A DNA stretch of 64,000 nt, from assembly GCF_963976135.1 (NCBI RefSeq), contig NZ_CAXBKN010000001.1, positions 1-64,000 on the forward strand, in the 5' to 3' direction. The notes under the pieces were generated by a model. It ran no database searches. It saw only the letters and a list, made by a program, of their open reading frames with translations, and was not told where the DNA came from. Position numbers and translations under genes: made by a program. The stretch comes from Maricaulis sp963976135. GTDB lineage: Bacteria; Pseudomonadota; Alphaproteobacteria; Caulobacterales; Maricaulaceae. Below, one piece after another: positions 47,590-57,992 of this stretch. Each line of letters begins with the position of its first letter. Within the stretch, counting starts at the first letter, position 1.

Positions 47590-48104
47590 TGAAGCAAATC
47601 CCTGCCCCTCAGCTCTCACCCTGGTATAGCCATGCCCGCGTCGCGGTCACGGCACTCGAGGCGGCAGGCATTCCGGCGGCACTCGCCGACATTCATATGC
47701 ACCATGCCTATCCGAGCCTCGAATTCGGAGCCTGCCGCACCCGCATTCTGATACCGCCCGCCTGCCAGGCCGAAGCCATCGAAATCATGGAGCGGGCCCG
47801 CGCCAGCGTATATCCGCCGCTCTACCCCTGTCCGGTCTGTGCCGGCGAGACGCGGCAGCGCAAACGGATTCTGGCGATGATCATCATGATCTTGCTGGGT
47901 TGCTTTATTCCTTTGAAAAGCGACAAGCGGCGCTGCGGCGCCTGCCAAATCAATCTCGATGCGCCGGCCATCACCCCCTTCACTGTGGAAGAACTCGGCG
48001 AAGAGCCAATCGCGGATGCAGGGCCAGGCGCGGACTGGATGAGGCGTCTGGTCGCCGGGGTGCGGGCGCTTTTCCGCCGGCGGCGTTACTGGGATACCGA
48101 GTAA
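47589..48104 (+). CDS. Uncharacterised protein with DUF2007-like domain, zinc ribbon and hydrophobic segment
   Basis: A 171-residue protein. The N-terminal 65 residues (VAVTALEAAGIPAALADIHM through AEAIEIM) resemble the small DUF2007 signal-transducer fold, with moderate confidence. Then come CPVC and CGAC pairs (CPVCAGETRQRKR ... RRCGACQIN) that could form a zinc ribbon. They flank a short hydrophobic stretch ILAMIIMILLGCFIPL, so it may be membrane-associated or a rubredoxin-like knot whose core crosses the membrane. The C terminus is basic. Coupled by TGATG overlap to the COG3146 gene. I do not recognise a function. Confidence 0.7.
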   Translation: MKQIPAPQLSPWYSHARVAVTALEAAGIPAALADIHMHHAYPSLEFGACRTRILIPPACQAEAIEIMERARASVYPPLYPCPVCAGETRQRKRILAMIIMILLGCFIPLKSDKRRCGACQINLDAPAITPFTVEELGEEPIADAGPGADWMRRLVAGVRALFRRRRYWDTE

Positions 48105-48230
48105 TCCTGGTCGAGATCGGGCCGCGAGATTCTCGCTGGCGCCGAACAGCGATCTCACCGCCACAGGCTGCAGAGGCTGGTCTTCGAGTGCCGCCTCCAC
48201 TAGTTTCAATATTCAAGCAGGAGACACGCC

Positions 48231-48662
48231 ATGAGCCTGAACGGCAGCTATGACCCGGACAATATCTTCGCCAAGATCCTGCGCGGCGAGCTGCCCTGCG
48301 TGAAAGTCTATGAAGACGAGGCCGTGCTCTCCTTCATGGATATTTTCCCGCAGGCGCCCGGCCATGTGCTCGTCGTACCCAAGGAAGCGGCGCGCAACGC
48401 GCTGGAGCTGTCGGATGACGCCCTCGCGGCAGCCATGTTGCGGGTCAAGAAGATCGGCAATGCGGTCAAGGCGGCGCTGGCGCCGGACGGGATCATGATT
48501 GCCCAGCTCAATGGCGCCCCGGCCGGCCAGACGGTGTTTCATGTCCATTTTCACATCATTCCGCGCAGCGATGGCGCCCAGATGGCGATGCATGCCGGCG
48601 GCAAGGCCGATATGGCCGAGCTGGAAGCGCAGGCCAGGAAGATCGCCTCGTTTCTGGACTAG
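48231..48662 (+). CDS. HIT-family nucleotide hydrolase/transferase (HinT-like)
   Basis: Small purine nucleotide phosphoramidase of 143 residues. N-terminal YDPDNIFAKILRGELPCVKVYED and the signature QTVFHVHFHIIPR (HxHxH) are diagnostic of the HIT fold with catalytic histidine in HFH. The ATG at 48231 follows CAGGAG. Its stop overlaps the end of the convergent recQ by 4 nt. In vivo substrate is not established for bacterial homologues beyond AMP-lysine/AMP-NH2 in vitro. Confidence 0.93.
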   Translation: MSLNGSYDPDNIFAKILRGELPCVKVYEDEAVLSFMDIFPQAPGHVLVVPKEAARNALELSDDALAAAMLRVKKIGNAVKAALAPDGIMIAQLNGAPAGQTVFHVHFHIIPRSDGAQMAMHAGGKADMAELEAQARKIASFLD

Positions 48663-50467
48663 GCCCCGGCCTGCTCTTGGATTACCGCCAGGAAAGCCTC
48701 ACCGAGATCGGCGAGCTTTTTCGGGCCGACACCATTGACCGCGGCCATCTGTTCCAGATTGTCCGGCCGCAGATGGCACATGTCGATCAGGGTCGCATCG
48801 GAGAAGATCACATAGGCCGGGACATTGCGCTCGGCGGCGAGATCGCGGCGCAAAGCCTTGAGTGCGGCGAGCAATCCGGCATCGACATCGGCCTCGGCGG
48901 CCTTGCTGACGGCGCTGCGGCGCGGCTTCTTCTCGCCCTTGGCCGGGACGATTTCACGTAGTTCGAAAGTCTCGCGCCCCTTGAGTACGGCCTCACCACG
49001 CGCGGTGAGTTTGAGACCGCCATATTGATCGATATCGACCACGAGATAGCCGCCCGCCACGGCCTGGCGGACCAGACCCTGCCAGAAGGGTTTGGGCTTG
49101 TCCTTGCCAACGCCCCAGGTCGGCAAGGCGTCATGGCCGCGCGCGCGGATCTTGTCGGTATCACCACCCCTGAGCACATCAATGATGTGGCCGGCACCAA
49201 AGGCCTGACCGGTGCGCACGATCGCCGAGAACAGCATTTGCGCCTCGCGCGTGCCGTCAAGCAGGACCGGCGGGTCGAGGCAGATATCGCAATTGCCGCA
49301 CGGTTTTGAGCCCGGCTCGCCGAAATAGGACAAGAGCGTGATGCGCCGGCACTGGGTCGCCTCGCAATAGGATAATAGCGCATCGAGGCGCTGGTGTTCG
49401 CGCCGCTTGTGCGCATCATCTTCGCCATCATTGTCGATGAAACGCCGGCGCAGGCTGGCATCGCCGAGACCGTAGAGCATCATCGCATCGGCTGGCGCAC
49501 CATCGCGGCCGGCACGGCCGATCTCCTGGTAATAGGCCTCCATCGAGCCTGGCATGTTGAGATGGAAGACATAGCGGATATCCGGCTTGTCGATACCCAT
49601 CCCGAAAGCGATCGTCGCCACCATGATCACGGCCTCCTCGGCCATGAAGATTTCCTGGTTTTCGCGCCGCTGCTCCGGCGACATCCCCGCATGATAGGAC
49701 AGGGCGCGATAGCCCTCCCCCTTCAGCATCGCGGCGACCTCTTCGGTCAGCTTGCGCGACAGGCAGTAGACGATGCCCGACTGTGTCCGGCGCTCGGTGA
49801 GAAAACCGAGCAATTGCGGCTTCCACTGGGCCTTGGGCAAGACCGCGAGATTGAGATTGGGGCGGTCAAAGCCGCGCACCACCGTATCGCCCTCACCGCC
49901 AAACAGTTTCTCGGCGATATCGGTGCGCGTGGCGCTGTCAGCGGTGGCGGTGAAAGCGGCCAGGGTCGCGTTCGGGAAATGATGTTTGAGCTGGGAGAGT
50001 TGCTCGTATTCCGGCCGAAAGCTCGCACCCCATTTGGAAATACAATGCGCCTCATCGACCACGAACAGACCCGGATCCACCGGTTTGAGCGCCTCGAGCA
50101 TGCGCCCGGTCATCAGCCGCTCCGGCGAGAGGTAAAGCAGTTTTGCCTCGCCCGACTGGAAGGTCCGCCAGGCAGCGACATTCTGTTCGCGATCACGCCC
50201 GGAATGGATTGCTGCCGCCATCACACCATTGGCCGCCAGCCCGGCAATCTGGTCATCCATCAAGGCCACAAGCGGCGAGACAATGATTGACGGCCGCTCC
50301 AGCATCAAGGCCGGCACCTGGTAGCACAGCGATTTACCGGCCCCGGTCGGCATCACACACAGCGTATGCGTCCCCGCCAGCAGGCGCTCGACGATGGGCA
50401 GCTGGCCGGGCCGGAATTCGGGGAAGCCGAAAACGGATTTGAGGATGGATTGAGGGGATGAGGTCAT
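48659..50467 (-). CDS. recQ: ATP-dependent DNA helicase RecQ
   Basis: 3'-5' DNA helicase for recombination and replication-fork repair. The 602 residues hold the SF2 core: FRPGQLPIVERLLAG, GAGKSLCYQVPAL, FVVDEAHCISKWG (DEAH), AFTATADSATR, FGMGIDKPDIRYV and QEIGRAGRDG. The RecQ-Ct zinc site is CRRITLLSYFGEPG with CGNCDIC, followed by a winged helix. A C-terminal HRDC domain ends the protein (LRRDLAAERNVPAYVIFSD, NGVGPKKLADLGEAF). All standard domains are present. Confidence 0.96.
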   Translation of the reverse strand: MTSSPQSILKSVFGFPEFRPGQLPIVERLLAGTHTLCVMPTGAGKSLCYQVPALMLERPSIIVSPLVALMDDQIAGLAANGVMAAAIHSGRDREQNVAAWRTFQSGEAKLLYLSPERLMTGRMLEALKPVDPGLFVVDEAHCISKWGASFRPEYEQLSQLKHHFPNATLAAFTATADSATRTDIAEKLFGGEGDTVVRGFDRPNLNLAVLPKAQWKPQLLGFLTERRTQSGIVYCLSRKLTEEVAAMLKGEGYRALSYHAGMSPEQRRENQEIFMAEEAVIMVATIAFGMGIDKPDIRYVFHLNMPGSMEAYYQEIGRAGRDGAPADAMMLYGLGDASLRRRFIDNDGEDDAHKRREHQRLDALLSYCEATQCRRITLLSYFGEPGSKPCGNCDICLDPPVLLDGTREAQMLFSAIVRTGQAFGAGHIIDVLRGGDTDKIRARGHDALPTWGVGKDKPKPFWQGLVRQAVAGGYLVVDIDQYGGLKLTARGEAVLKGRETFELREIVPAKGEKKPRRSAVSKAAEADVDAGLLAALKALRRDLAAERNVPAYVIFSDATLIDMCHLRPDNLEQMAAVNGVGPKKLADLGEAFLAVIQEQAGA

Positions 50468-50581
50468 GGGACACGCGAGGCAGAGGTGCGAGGTCAGTCT
50501 GGCACCCCTCCCCGACTAGCACGCGTGACCATGATCAAACAGGGCCGCCGCGCCATTGTGCACAGACGCCGTCCTCCGGCC

Positions 50582-51403
50582 CTATAAATGCGGACTCCAC
50601 ATGAACATCCAGGCGCCGAAAATCCCGACCGCCGTGACCAGCGTCAGCAGCAGAACCAGGCCCGCCACAGCCAGTTTGGGGGCCGCCGATTGCGCGCGCC
50701 CGGCCCGGAAATACAGTTCCAGCACGGCCAGGGGCAGGAGATAGCAGGCGAAGGCCAGCGTCAGATCGAAGGGGCCATCGAGTTGCCGGGTCGATCCGAC
50801 CGGGCCCTGCATGATGATGATCCAGGCCATGAAGCCGATGCGGAAGAACCAGACGCCATTGACCAGAATGAAGAGCCGCATCGCCCAGCGCCGGTGCTGG
50901 TCAATCCGGCGCTTCATCGCCAGGCGCAGGGCGATCGGCGCGGCGATCAGGATCAGGATGCCGTTGAGGCTCACGCCGAGCGCCCCGAGATCACTCAGCC
51001 GGGCCTCGCGCAACCAGGTCATCCACAGACCGCCAACCGCCAGGACAACGGCGATAACCACAAAGATACGACCATTCCAGCGATGCAGGGCCGGCAAACG
51101 CTTTCGCAGCACCGGAACCAACTGCAGCGTCCCGCCCATGGTGATGACCGCCGCCAGCAGGACATGGACGCCAAACATCAGATTGCCGAACCAGTCGCCA
51201 TCCACATAACCGACCATCAGGCCGGTCTCGTTCCAGTCCTGGGGATTACCAGCGGCGGTGGTGACGCCATAAACATTGAGAATATACCAGACGAAGGTCC
51301 ATTGACCGGCCGCAGCGACCAGGAACCAGGCCAGGCCCGCTCCCCTGAGCAGCCCGCCGGCATCGAAGCGCGTGCGAGATGGTGTTTGCAAAATATCACT
51401 CAT
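50582..51403 (-). CDS. DUF2306 membrane protein
   Basis: Predicted inner-membrane protein of 273 residues with about seven to eight hydrophobic segments. Conserved features of DUF2306 are visible: MFGVHVLLAAVITMGGTLQLVP, LPALHRWNGRIFVV (His-Arg-Trp), and KRRIDQHRRWAMRLFILVNGVWFFRIG. Paired His residues might bind haem or metal, but the family has no assigned function. The ATG at 51403 is chosen as the nearest to the first hydrophobic segment. Divergent from a membrane-bound AraC-type regulator, which may control it. Confidence 0.82.
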   Translation of the reverse strand: MSDILQTPSRTRFDAGGLLRGAGLAWFLVAAAGQWTFVWYILNVYGVTTAAGNPQDWNETGLMVGYVDGDWFGNLMFGVHVLLAAVITMGGTLQLVPVLRKRLPALHRWNGRIFVVIAVVLAVGGLWMTWLREARLSDLGALGVSLNGILILIAAPIALRLAMKRRIDQHRRWAMRLFILVNGVWFFRIGFMAWIIIMQGPVGSTRQLDGPFDLTLAFACYLLPLAVLELYFRAGRAQSAAPKLAVAGLVLLLTLVTAVGIFGAWMFMWSPHL

Positions 51404-51642
51404 GATTGACCCATTTTTCAACGAGACTGGCTCCAGCCTCATTTATCCATTGTCCGGCAAGACCGGCCTCAGCCTCGCCCATCGCCCCCTGGCATGGATG
51501 AAATGCGTCGCCGGGCACCCCGAGGTCTTGCCGATTTGGAAATCGGCGACAGTTTTTCGGCTGCCGGCTGCAATCCGGTGCGGGGTTGCAATCGCGTCCC
51601 ACTCCAAGCCAGTATGGACGCTTGAGCGCAGGGGATTTGCCG

Positions 51643-52707
51643 ATGGACGTCGCACTGATCACCACCACAGTCCGGCTCGTCGTGGCTGCCTCGGCGGCGA
51701 TCGCGCTGATCGTCACCCTGACCCGGCCGAACAAACGCGCCCTGCACATCTACTGGGCGGTGTTCTGCGGCGCGATTTCCCTGACCATGCTGCGCTATGC
51801 GCTGCCGATCTCGCCTGAATGGCTCTCAAACCTGATGCGAATCGCATCGGGGGCGACGTGCGGCGGTTTCTGGCTGGTTGCGCGCTGCCTCTTCAGGCCC
51901 GGCAATCCGATCAAGCTGCACCACCTCCTCCTGGTCGCCGCGGTGATGACCGGGATTGCCGTCGACATTACCCTGCCCGCCCTGATCGACCCGGACGGGT
52001 TGGCGGGCCTGCATACGGGGATCTGGCAATTTGTCACGCTGGTCAGCTCCACCGTCATGGTGCTGTCCTTCTGGGAAGGCATCCAGGGCTGGCCGGACCG
52101 CAGCCATCGCAACGAAATCCAGCTGCGATATCTCTATCTGGCGATCATCGGCCTGTGCGTCACCGCCTGCACGGTCTATCCCGAACCCGATGCCGCCGCG
52201 GCAGCAGCGGCCCGCCTGCTCGAAGCCTGCAGCGCCCTGGCGGTCCTGGCGGTCGCCTCGGTGGCTGTCGCCTTCCGGCTGCGCTACCCGCTCCTGCCGG
52301 CGACCGCCGAAAAGCCCGCCGCCACGGCAGAGGAACATGCCCTTGCCGCCCGGCTGGAGCGGTTGATGCGCGATGAAACACCCTATCTGGAGCCCGAACT
52401 GAAGGTCGCCGACCTCGCACGCAGCCTGCAAACCCCTGACTACAAGGTGACGCGCGCGATTACGGCCGGCTTGCAGCAACCCAATTTCAATCGCTACGTC
52501 AACGCATTGAGAGTCGAACATGCCAAGGCCCTGCTGCGCGATCCGCGCGAGGCCAGCCGATCCATCCTGCTGATTGCCCTGGATAGTGGATTCGCCTCGC
52601 TCGGCCCGTTCAACCGGGCCTTCAAGGCCGATACGGGCATGACGCCGCGTGCCTGGCGAGCCGATGGTGTGGCCAGCACCTCGCAACCAAAACCGGCACC
52701 GGCCTGA
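51643..52707 (+). CDS. AraC-family transcriptional regulator with N-terminal membrane sensor
   Basis: A 354-residue regulator. Residues 1-225 contain about six to seven hydrophobic segments, and residues 245-345 the AraC/XylS helix-turn-helix pair (LKVADLARSLQTPDYKVTRAI, then ILLIALDSGFASLGPFNRAFKADTGMTPRAWR). This YesN-like layout suggests a membrane-sensed signal transmitted to DNA. ATG 51643 has AGGGGATT upstream. It is divergent from the DUF2306 gene (239 nt between starts), and a bidirectional terminator follows. No close paralogue is recognised, so ligand and targets are unknown. Confidence 0.88.
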   Translation: MDVALITTTVRLVVAASAAIALIVTLTRPNKRALHIYWAVFCGAISLTMLRYALPISPEWLSNLMRIASGATCGGFWLVARCLFRPGNPIKLHHLLLVAAVMTGIAVDITLPALIDPDGLAGLHTGIWQFVTLVSSTVMVLSFWEGIQGWPDRSHRNEIQLRYLYLAIIGLCVTACTVYPEPDAAAAAAARLLEACSALAVLAVASVAVAFRLRYPLLPATAEKPAATAEEHALAARLERLMRDETPYLEPELKVADLARSLQTPDYKVTRAITAGLQQPNFNRYVNALRVEHAKALLRDPREASRSILLIALDSGFASLGPFNRAFKADTGMTPRAWRADGVASTSQPKPAPA

Positions 52708-52761
52708 GGCCTGCGCGCCGGAAGCTGCCGGCGGCGCACCCCAACATTCACCCCCACACGA

Positions 52762-52790
52762 AAAACGGCGCCCCGTCGGAGCGCCGTTTT
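52762..52790. terminator. Bidirectional intrinsic terminator
   Basis: AAAACGGCGC (52762-52771) and GCGCCGTTTT (52781-52790), a perfect 10-bp stem with a 9-nt loop. A/T ends on both sides fit termination of both the AraC gene and the convergent clpSA transcript. Confidence 0.85.
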
Positions 52791-52818
52791 CTGTTCTTCA
52801 GAGCGTGAAGACTGAGGT

Positions 52819-55134
<2,316 letters not shown>

Positions 55135-55135
55135 T

Positions 55136-55465
55136 CTATTCCTTTTCCATCGTGCACTGGAGCGGATGTTGAGCCCGTCGTGCGGCGTCCATAACCTGGG
55201 CTACCTTTGTTTCGGCAACCTCATATGTGTACACGCCGCACATTCCGACACCGTTCTGGTGGACATGCAGCATGATCGTCGCTGCATCCTCGGGGGATTT
55301 GCGAAAGATCCGAACCAGGACCTCCACAACAAATTCCATGGGCGTATAGTCATCATTGAGTAGCAGAACACGGTAAAGCGAAGGTTTCTTGGTCGCTGGC
55401 CGCGTCTTCAGAGCGAGGCCATGCTCCTCCTCATTCCCTGCATCATCTTGTTTTCGTTCGGTCAT
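55136..55465 (-). CDS. clpS: ClpA adaptor ClpS
   Basis: N-recognin that binds bulky N-terminal residues and hands them to ClpA. The 109-residue product has YRVLLLNDDYTPMEFVVEVL with the acidic and Met residues of the binding pocket, MLHVHQNGVGMCGVY, and YEVAETKVAQVMDAAR. The N-terminal 30 residues are charged and flexible as usual. Immediately upstream of clpA. The ATG at 55465 is the only fitting start. Confidence 0.97.
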   Translation of the reverse strand: MTERKQDDAGNEEEHGLALKTRPATKKPSLYRVLLLNDDYTPMEFVVEVLVRIFRKSPEDAATIMLHVHQNGVGMCGVYTYEVAETKVAQVMDAARRAQHPLQCTMEKE

Positions 55466-55616
55466 ATTAAAATCAGATTCGAAAGACAGTCAGGGTGATT
55501 TCAGGTCAAGGATAGGCGGCGTCGGCCCCTTAGGAAAGGGTTTGCCACCAGCAATCCGGGTTTTGGCGTGCTTGCGATTCTCGGTTCGACCTGATGAATC
55601 TGGGGATGCGAACCCC

Positions 55617-55650
55617 AAAAAGAAAGGGCCCGGTGCAGAACACCGGGCCC
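55617..55650 (-). terminator. Intrinsic terminator of the phasin gene
   Basis: GGGCCCGGTG-CAGAA-CACCGGGCCC stem-loop; on the minus strand it runs into TTTCTTTT. It separates the phasin from the co-oriented clpS. Confidence 0.85.
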
Positions 55651-55681
55651 AGGCGGGGAGAAAATTGTCAGTCTGCGGCGT

Positions 55682-56425
55682 TTAGCGCTGCGACTGAGCC
55701 AGCTCGGCAACGGCGGCGAAGCGGGTGTTCAAAGGCTTCGCGCCATCCTTGACCAGGCCGGAAAAGAGTTCGGTGGTCTTGTTGAGCTCGGCAAGATAGC
55801 TGCCCATCGCCGACTTGGCGTAGTTGGACTGGATCTCGAAGATTTCCTGCATCGACTTGGCGGAAGACAGGGCCTTCGTGGCGGCAACGCCCTCTTCCAT
55901 CGCCGTTTTGGCGTAGGCAGCGGCATTGGTGCCGACCGTCTCAAGACCCTTGCCGGTCACAGTGGCGGACTCGATGACAGCTTCGACCGTGTCTTTGTGG
56001 AAGGCCGAGGCTTCATTGACGGCGCTCAGCGTCTTCTCGAAACCTTCCTTGAAGGTCTCATTGGTCGCGGCGGTCATGGATTCGATGGAATTATTCATGA
56101 GTTTGCTCGTTTTTGTCTGGGCCTTCACAGCGGGCTTGCTGGTGGCCGGTTTCTGTTTGGTCGACGCAGCGGGCTTGCTGGCGGCCAGTTTTGGCTTTTT
56201 CGCCGCAGCAGGCTTGCTGGCGGCGTTTTTCTTTTTTGCGGCCTGCGCCGTGGCAGCAGGCTTGGTGCGCGCCGCTGGCTTGGCAGCCAGGGGCTTCGCG
56301 GAAGCCGCAGATTTCTCGACAACAGCCGGCTGCGCGGCTTTCGGCGCGGCTGCAACAACAACCGGTGCTTTCGCGTCAGCAGCGATTGCAGGGGCTTCAT
56401 CGGATTTGATGCGTGTGTCGGTCAT
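55682..56425 (-). CDS. Phasin with N-terminal Lys/Ala/Pro-rich (histone-like) region
   Basis: Polyhydroxyalkanoate granule surface protein of 247 residues. The C-terminal phasin domain (about 108-245) is helical: NNSIESMTAATNETFKEGFE, AVNEASAFHKDTVEAVIES, and MQEIFEIQSNYAKSAMGSYL. The first 107 residues are repeats of Ala/Lys/Pro (KPAAR, KKKNAASKPAAAKKPK, STKQKPATSKPAVKA) like histone H1 tails, as known at the C terminus of PhaF, but here N-terminal. Such tails bind DNA and help partition granules. A well-formed promoter with a flanking palindrome lies upstream. Confidence 0.88.
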   Translation of the reverse strand: MTDTRIKSDEAPAIAADAKAPVVVAAAPKAAQPAVVEKSAASAKPLAAKPAARTKPAATAQAAKKKNAASKPAAAKKPKLAASKPAASTKQKPATSKPAVKAQTKTSKLMNNSIESMTAATNETFKEGFEKTLSAVNEASAFHKDTVEAVIESATVTGKGLETVGTNAAAYAKTAMEEGVAATKALSSAKSMQEIFEIQSNYAKSAMGSYLAELNKTTELFSGLVKDGAKPLNTRFAAVAELAQSQR

Positions 56426-56440
56426 GGTTCACTTCTTGAA

Positions 56441-56452
56441 TTGCTGCATTGG
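56441..56452. promoter_or_regulatory. TGC-rich element in the phasin 5' leader
   Basis: TTGCTGCATTGG lies between the predicted -10 and the phasin ATG. It resembles the TGC/GCA pattern bound by PhaR-type repressors in alphaproteobacteria. Candidate only. Confidence 0.3.
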
Positions 56453-56470
56453 CTCTTCGCAGTCGCAACA

Positions 56471-56499
56471 TATCTAACCCCGGACCTGCCCGGCGTCAA
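56471..56499 (-). promoter_or_regulatory. Candidate sigma70 promoter of the phasin gene
   Basis: Minus strand TTGACG (56499-56494), 17-nt spacer, TAGATA (56476-56471); transcription would begin about 40 nt before the ATG. The palindrome at 56510-56520 lies just upstream of the -35. Confidence 0.65.
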
Positions 56500-56509
56500 G
56501 CGAATTATT

Positions 56510-56520
56510 GTGCAGTGCAC
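56510..56520. promoter_or_regulatory. Palindrome GTGCAGTGCAC upstream of the phasin promoter
   Basis: Perfect inverted repeat GTGCA-G-TGCAC between the divergent phasin and carboxypeptidase genes, 10 bp beyond the phasin -35. Candidate operator, possibly for PhaR; no regulator gene lies in the window. Confidence 0.45.
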
Positions 56521-56589
56521 CATTTTCGTTTTTGCCATGCCTGGCAGCCCTTAACCGAGTGGAAACTCTGTGCGGACGAGACTGCCCGA

Positions 56590-57882
56590 ATGACCTCGCA
56601 CGCCCCCCGACTTGCCGCAGCCCTCATGCTCGCGCTGACCCTGCTGGCCCCGCTCTCGCCGGCCCGCGCCGACACGTCGCGCTATGCCGCCTTTGTTGTC
56701 GATCAGACGACAGGGGTGGTGCTGCACTCGCGCCAGTCGGAAGCGACACGTCATCCCGCCTCGCTGACCAAGATGATGACGCTCTATATGCTGTTTCAGG
56801 CGATGGAGGCCGGTGAAATCGGGCTTGGCGACCCGATCCGGATTTCGGCCGATGCCGCCAATGCGCCGCCCTCGCGGCTCGATCTGCCGATTGGCTCGAC
56901 GATTTCCACCGAGGAGGCGATCCGGGCGCTGGTCGTTCGCAGCGCCAATGATGTTGCCGTCGCGGTTGGCGAGCGCCTCGGCGGCACCGAAAGCGGCTTT
57001 GCCGCGGCCATGACCGCACGGGCACACGAATTGGGCCTGCCCGGCACCACATTCCGCAATGCCTCCGGCCTGCCCGATAGCCGCCAGGTGACAACCGCGC
57101 GCGACATGGCGCGGCTCGCCATCGCCCTGCAGCGCGACTTCCCGCAGTATTTCCACTATTTCAATGAGACCCGTTTTGTCTGGGATGGCCGCACCTACCG
57201 CAATCACAATACACTGGTCGGCCGCGTTGATGGCGTTGACGGATTAAAGACCGGCTATATCCGCGCCTCCGGTTTCAATGTCGTGGTGTCGGCCGAACGG
57301 GGTGAACACCGGTTGATCGCCGTCATTATGGGCGGCCCGACAGCGGCGTCCCGCGATGCCCATGCCGAGGAATTGCTCGACGCCGCATTCTCGACGCTGG
57401 AACAGCGCGACGACCGCCTGTTGTTTGCGGCCCTTTCCTCACCGCGCATCAATCCAATCCGCCAGCAGGCACTGATCGCAATGGACGTCGCAGCCCTCGG
57501 CCTCGCCGCGCCGTCGGAAATGGGGTCGGCGCAAGCCGCACCGCCACTGCGTATCGTGCTGGCCGATGAGAGTTCCGAACTCGCCGATATCCGCCCGGCC
57601 ACCACGGACACACAGGTCGAGGCACCGCTGCTGCGCGGTGCCTGGTCAGTGCAGGTTGGGGCCTATAATTCGGCAGAGGCGGCGCGCGAGCGGCTCGATC
57701 GCGTAACGCCCGCCTCCCCCTACCTCAGGCTTGCTCAACCGGCAGCGCGGGCTGTCGAAATCGATGGCAATCGCCTGTGGCGGGCGCGCTTCGAATCACT
57801 CACGGCCGATGAAGCGGCGCATGCCTGTGCCGAGCTCGGCGCCCGCAATGAGCCCTGCTACACAGTCGCCCCCGGACGATAA
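56590..57882 (+). CDS. Serine-type D-alanyl-D-alanine carboxypeptidase with C-terminal SPOR domain
   Basis: Periplasmic PBP5/6-like enzyme trimming pentapeptide stems, 430 residues. The signal peptide runs through residues 1-27 (SPARA cut). Active-site motifs: SLTK (Ser58, Lys61), SAN (VRSANDVAVAVGERL), and KTG (GLKTGYIRASGF). The C-terminal 75 residues form a SPOR domain (WSVQVGAYNSAEAARERL), which binds denuded septal glycans, replacing the membrane-anchor helix of PBP5. The ATG at 56590 is chosen since it starts the signal peptide; upstream extension lacks sense. Likely recruits to the division site. Confidence 0.93.
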   Translation: MTSHAPRLAAALMLALTLLAPLSPARADTSRYAAFVVDQTTGVVLHSRQSEATRHPASLTKMMTLYMLFQAMEAGEIGLGDPIRISADAANAPPSRLDLPIGSTISTEEAIRALVVRSANDVAVAVGERLGGTESGFAAAMTARAHELGLPGTTFRNASGLPDSRQVTTARDMARLAIALQRDFPQYFHYFNETRFVWDGRTYRNHNTLVGRVDGVDGLKTGYIRASGFNVVVSAERGEHRLIAVIMGGPTAASRDAHAEELLDAAFSTLEQRDDRLLFAALSSPRINPIRQQALIAMDVAALGLAAPSEMGSAQAAPPLRIVLADESSELADIRPATTDTQVEAPLLRGAWSVQVGAYNSAEAARERLDRVTPASPYLRLAQPAARAVEIDGNRLWRARFESLTADEAAHACAELGARNEPCYTVAPGR

Positions 57883-57992
57883 ACGCGTCGCTGTTTCAGG
57901 CCAAAAGCCGCCTGTCGGTTGACTTAGCCTGCCTGCTCGCACACTTTCCGGCGCCCTGACCGCAGCCTGGTCACCCTCATCCCGCCCCGGAA

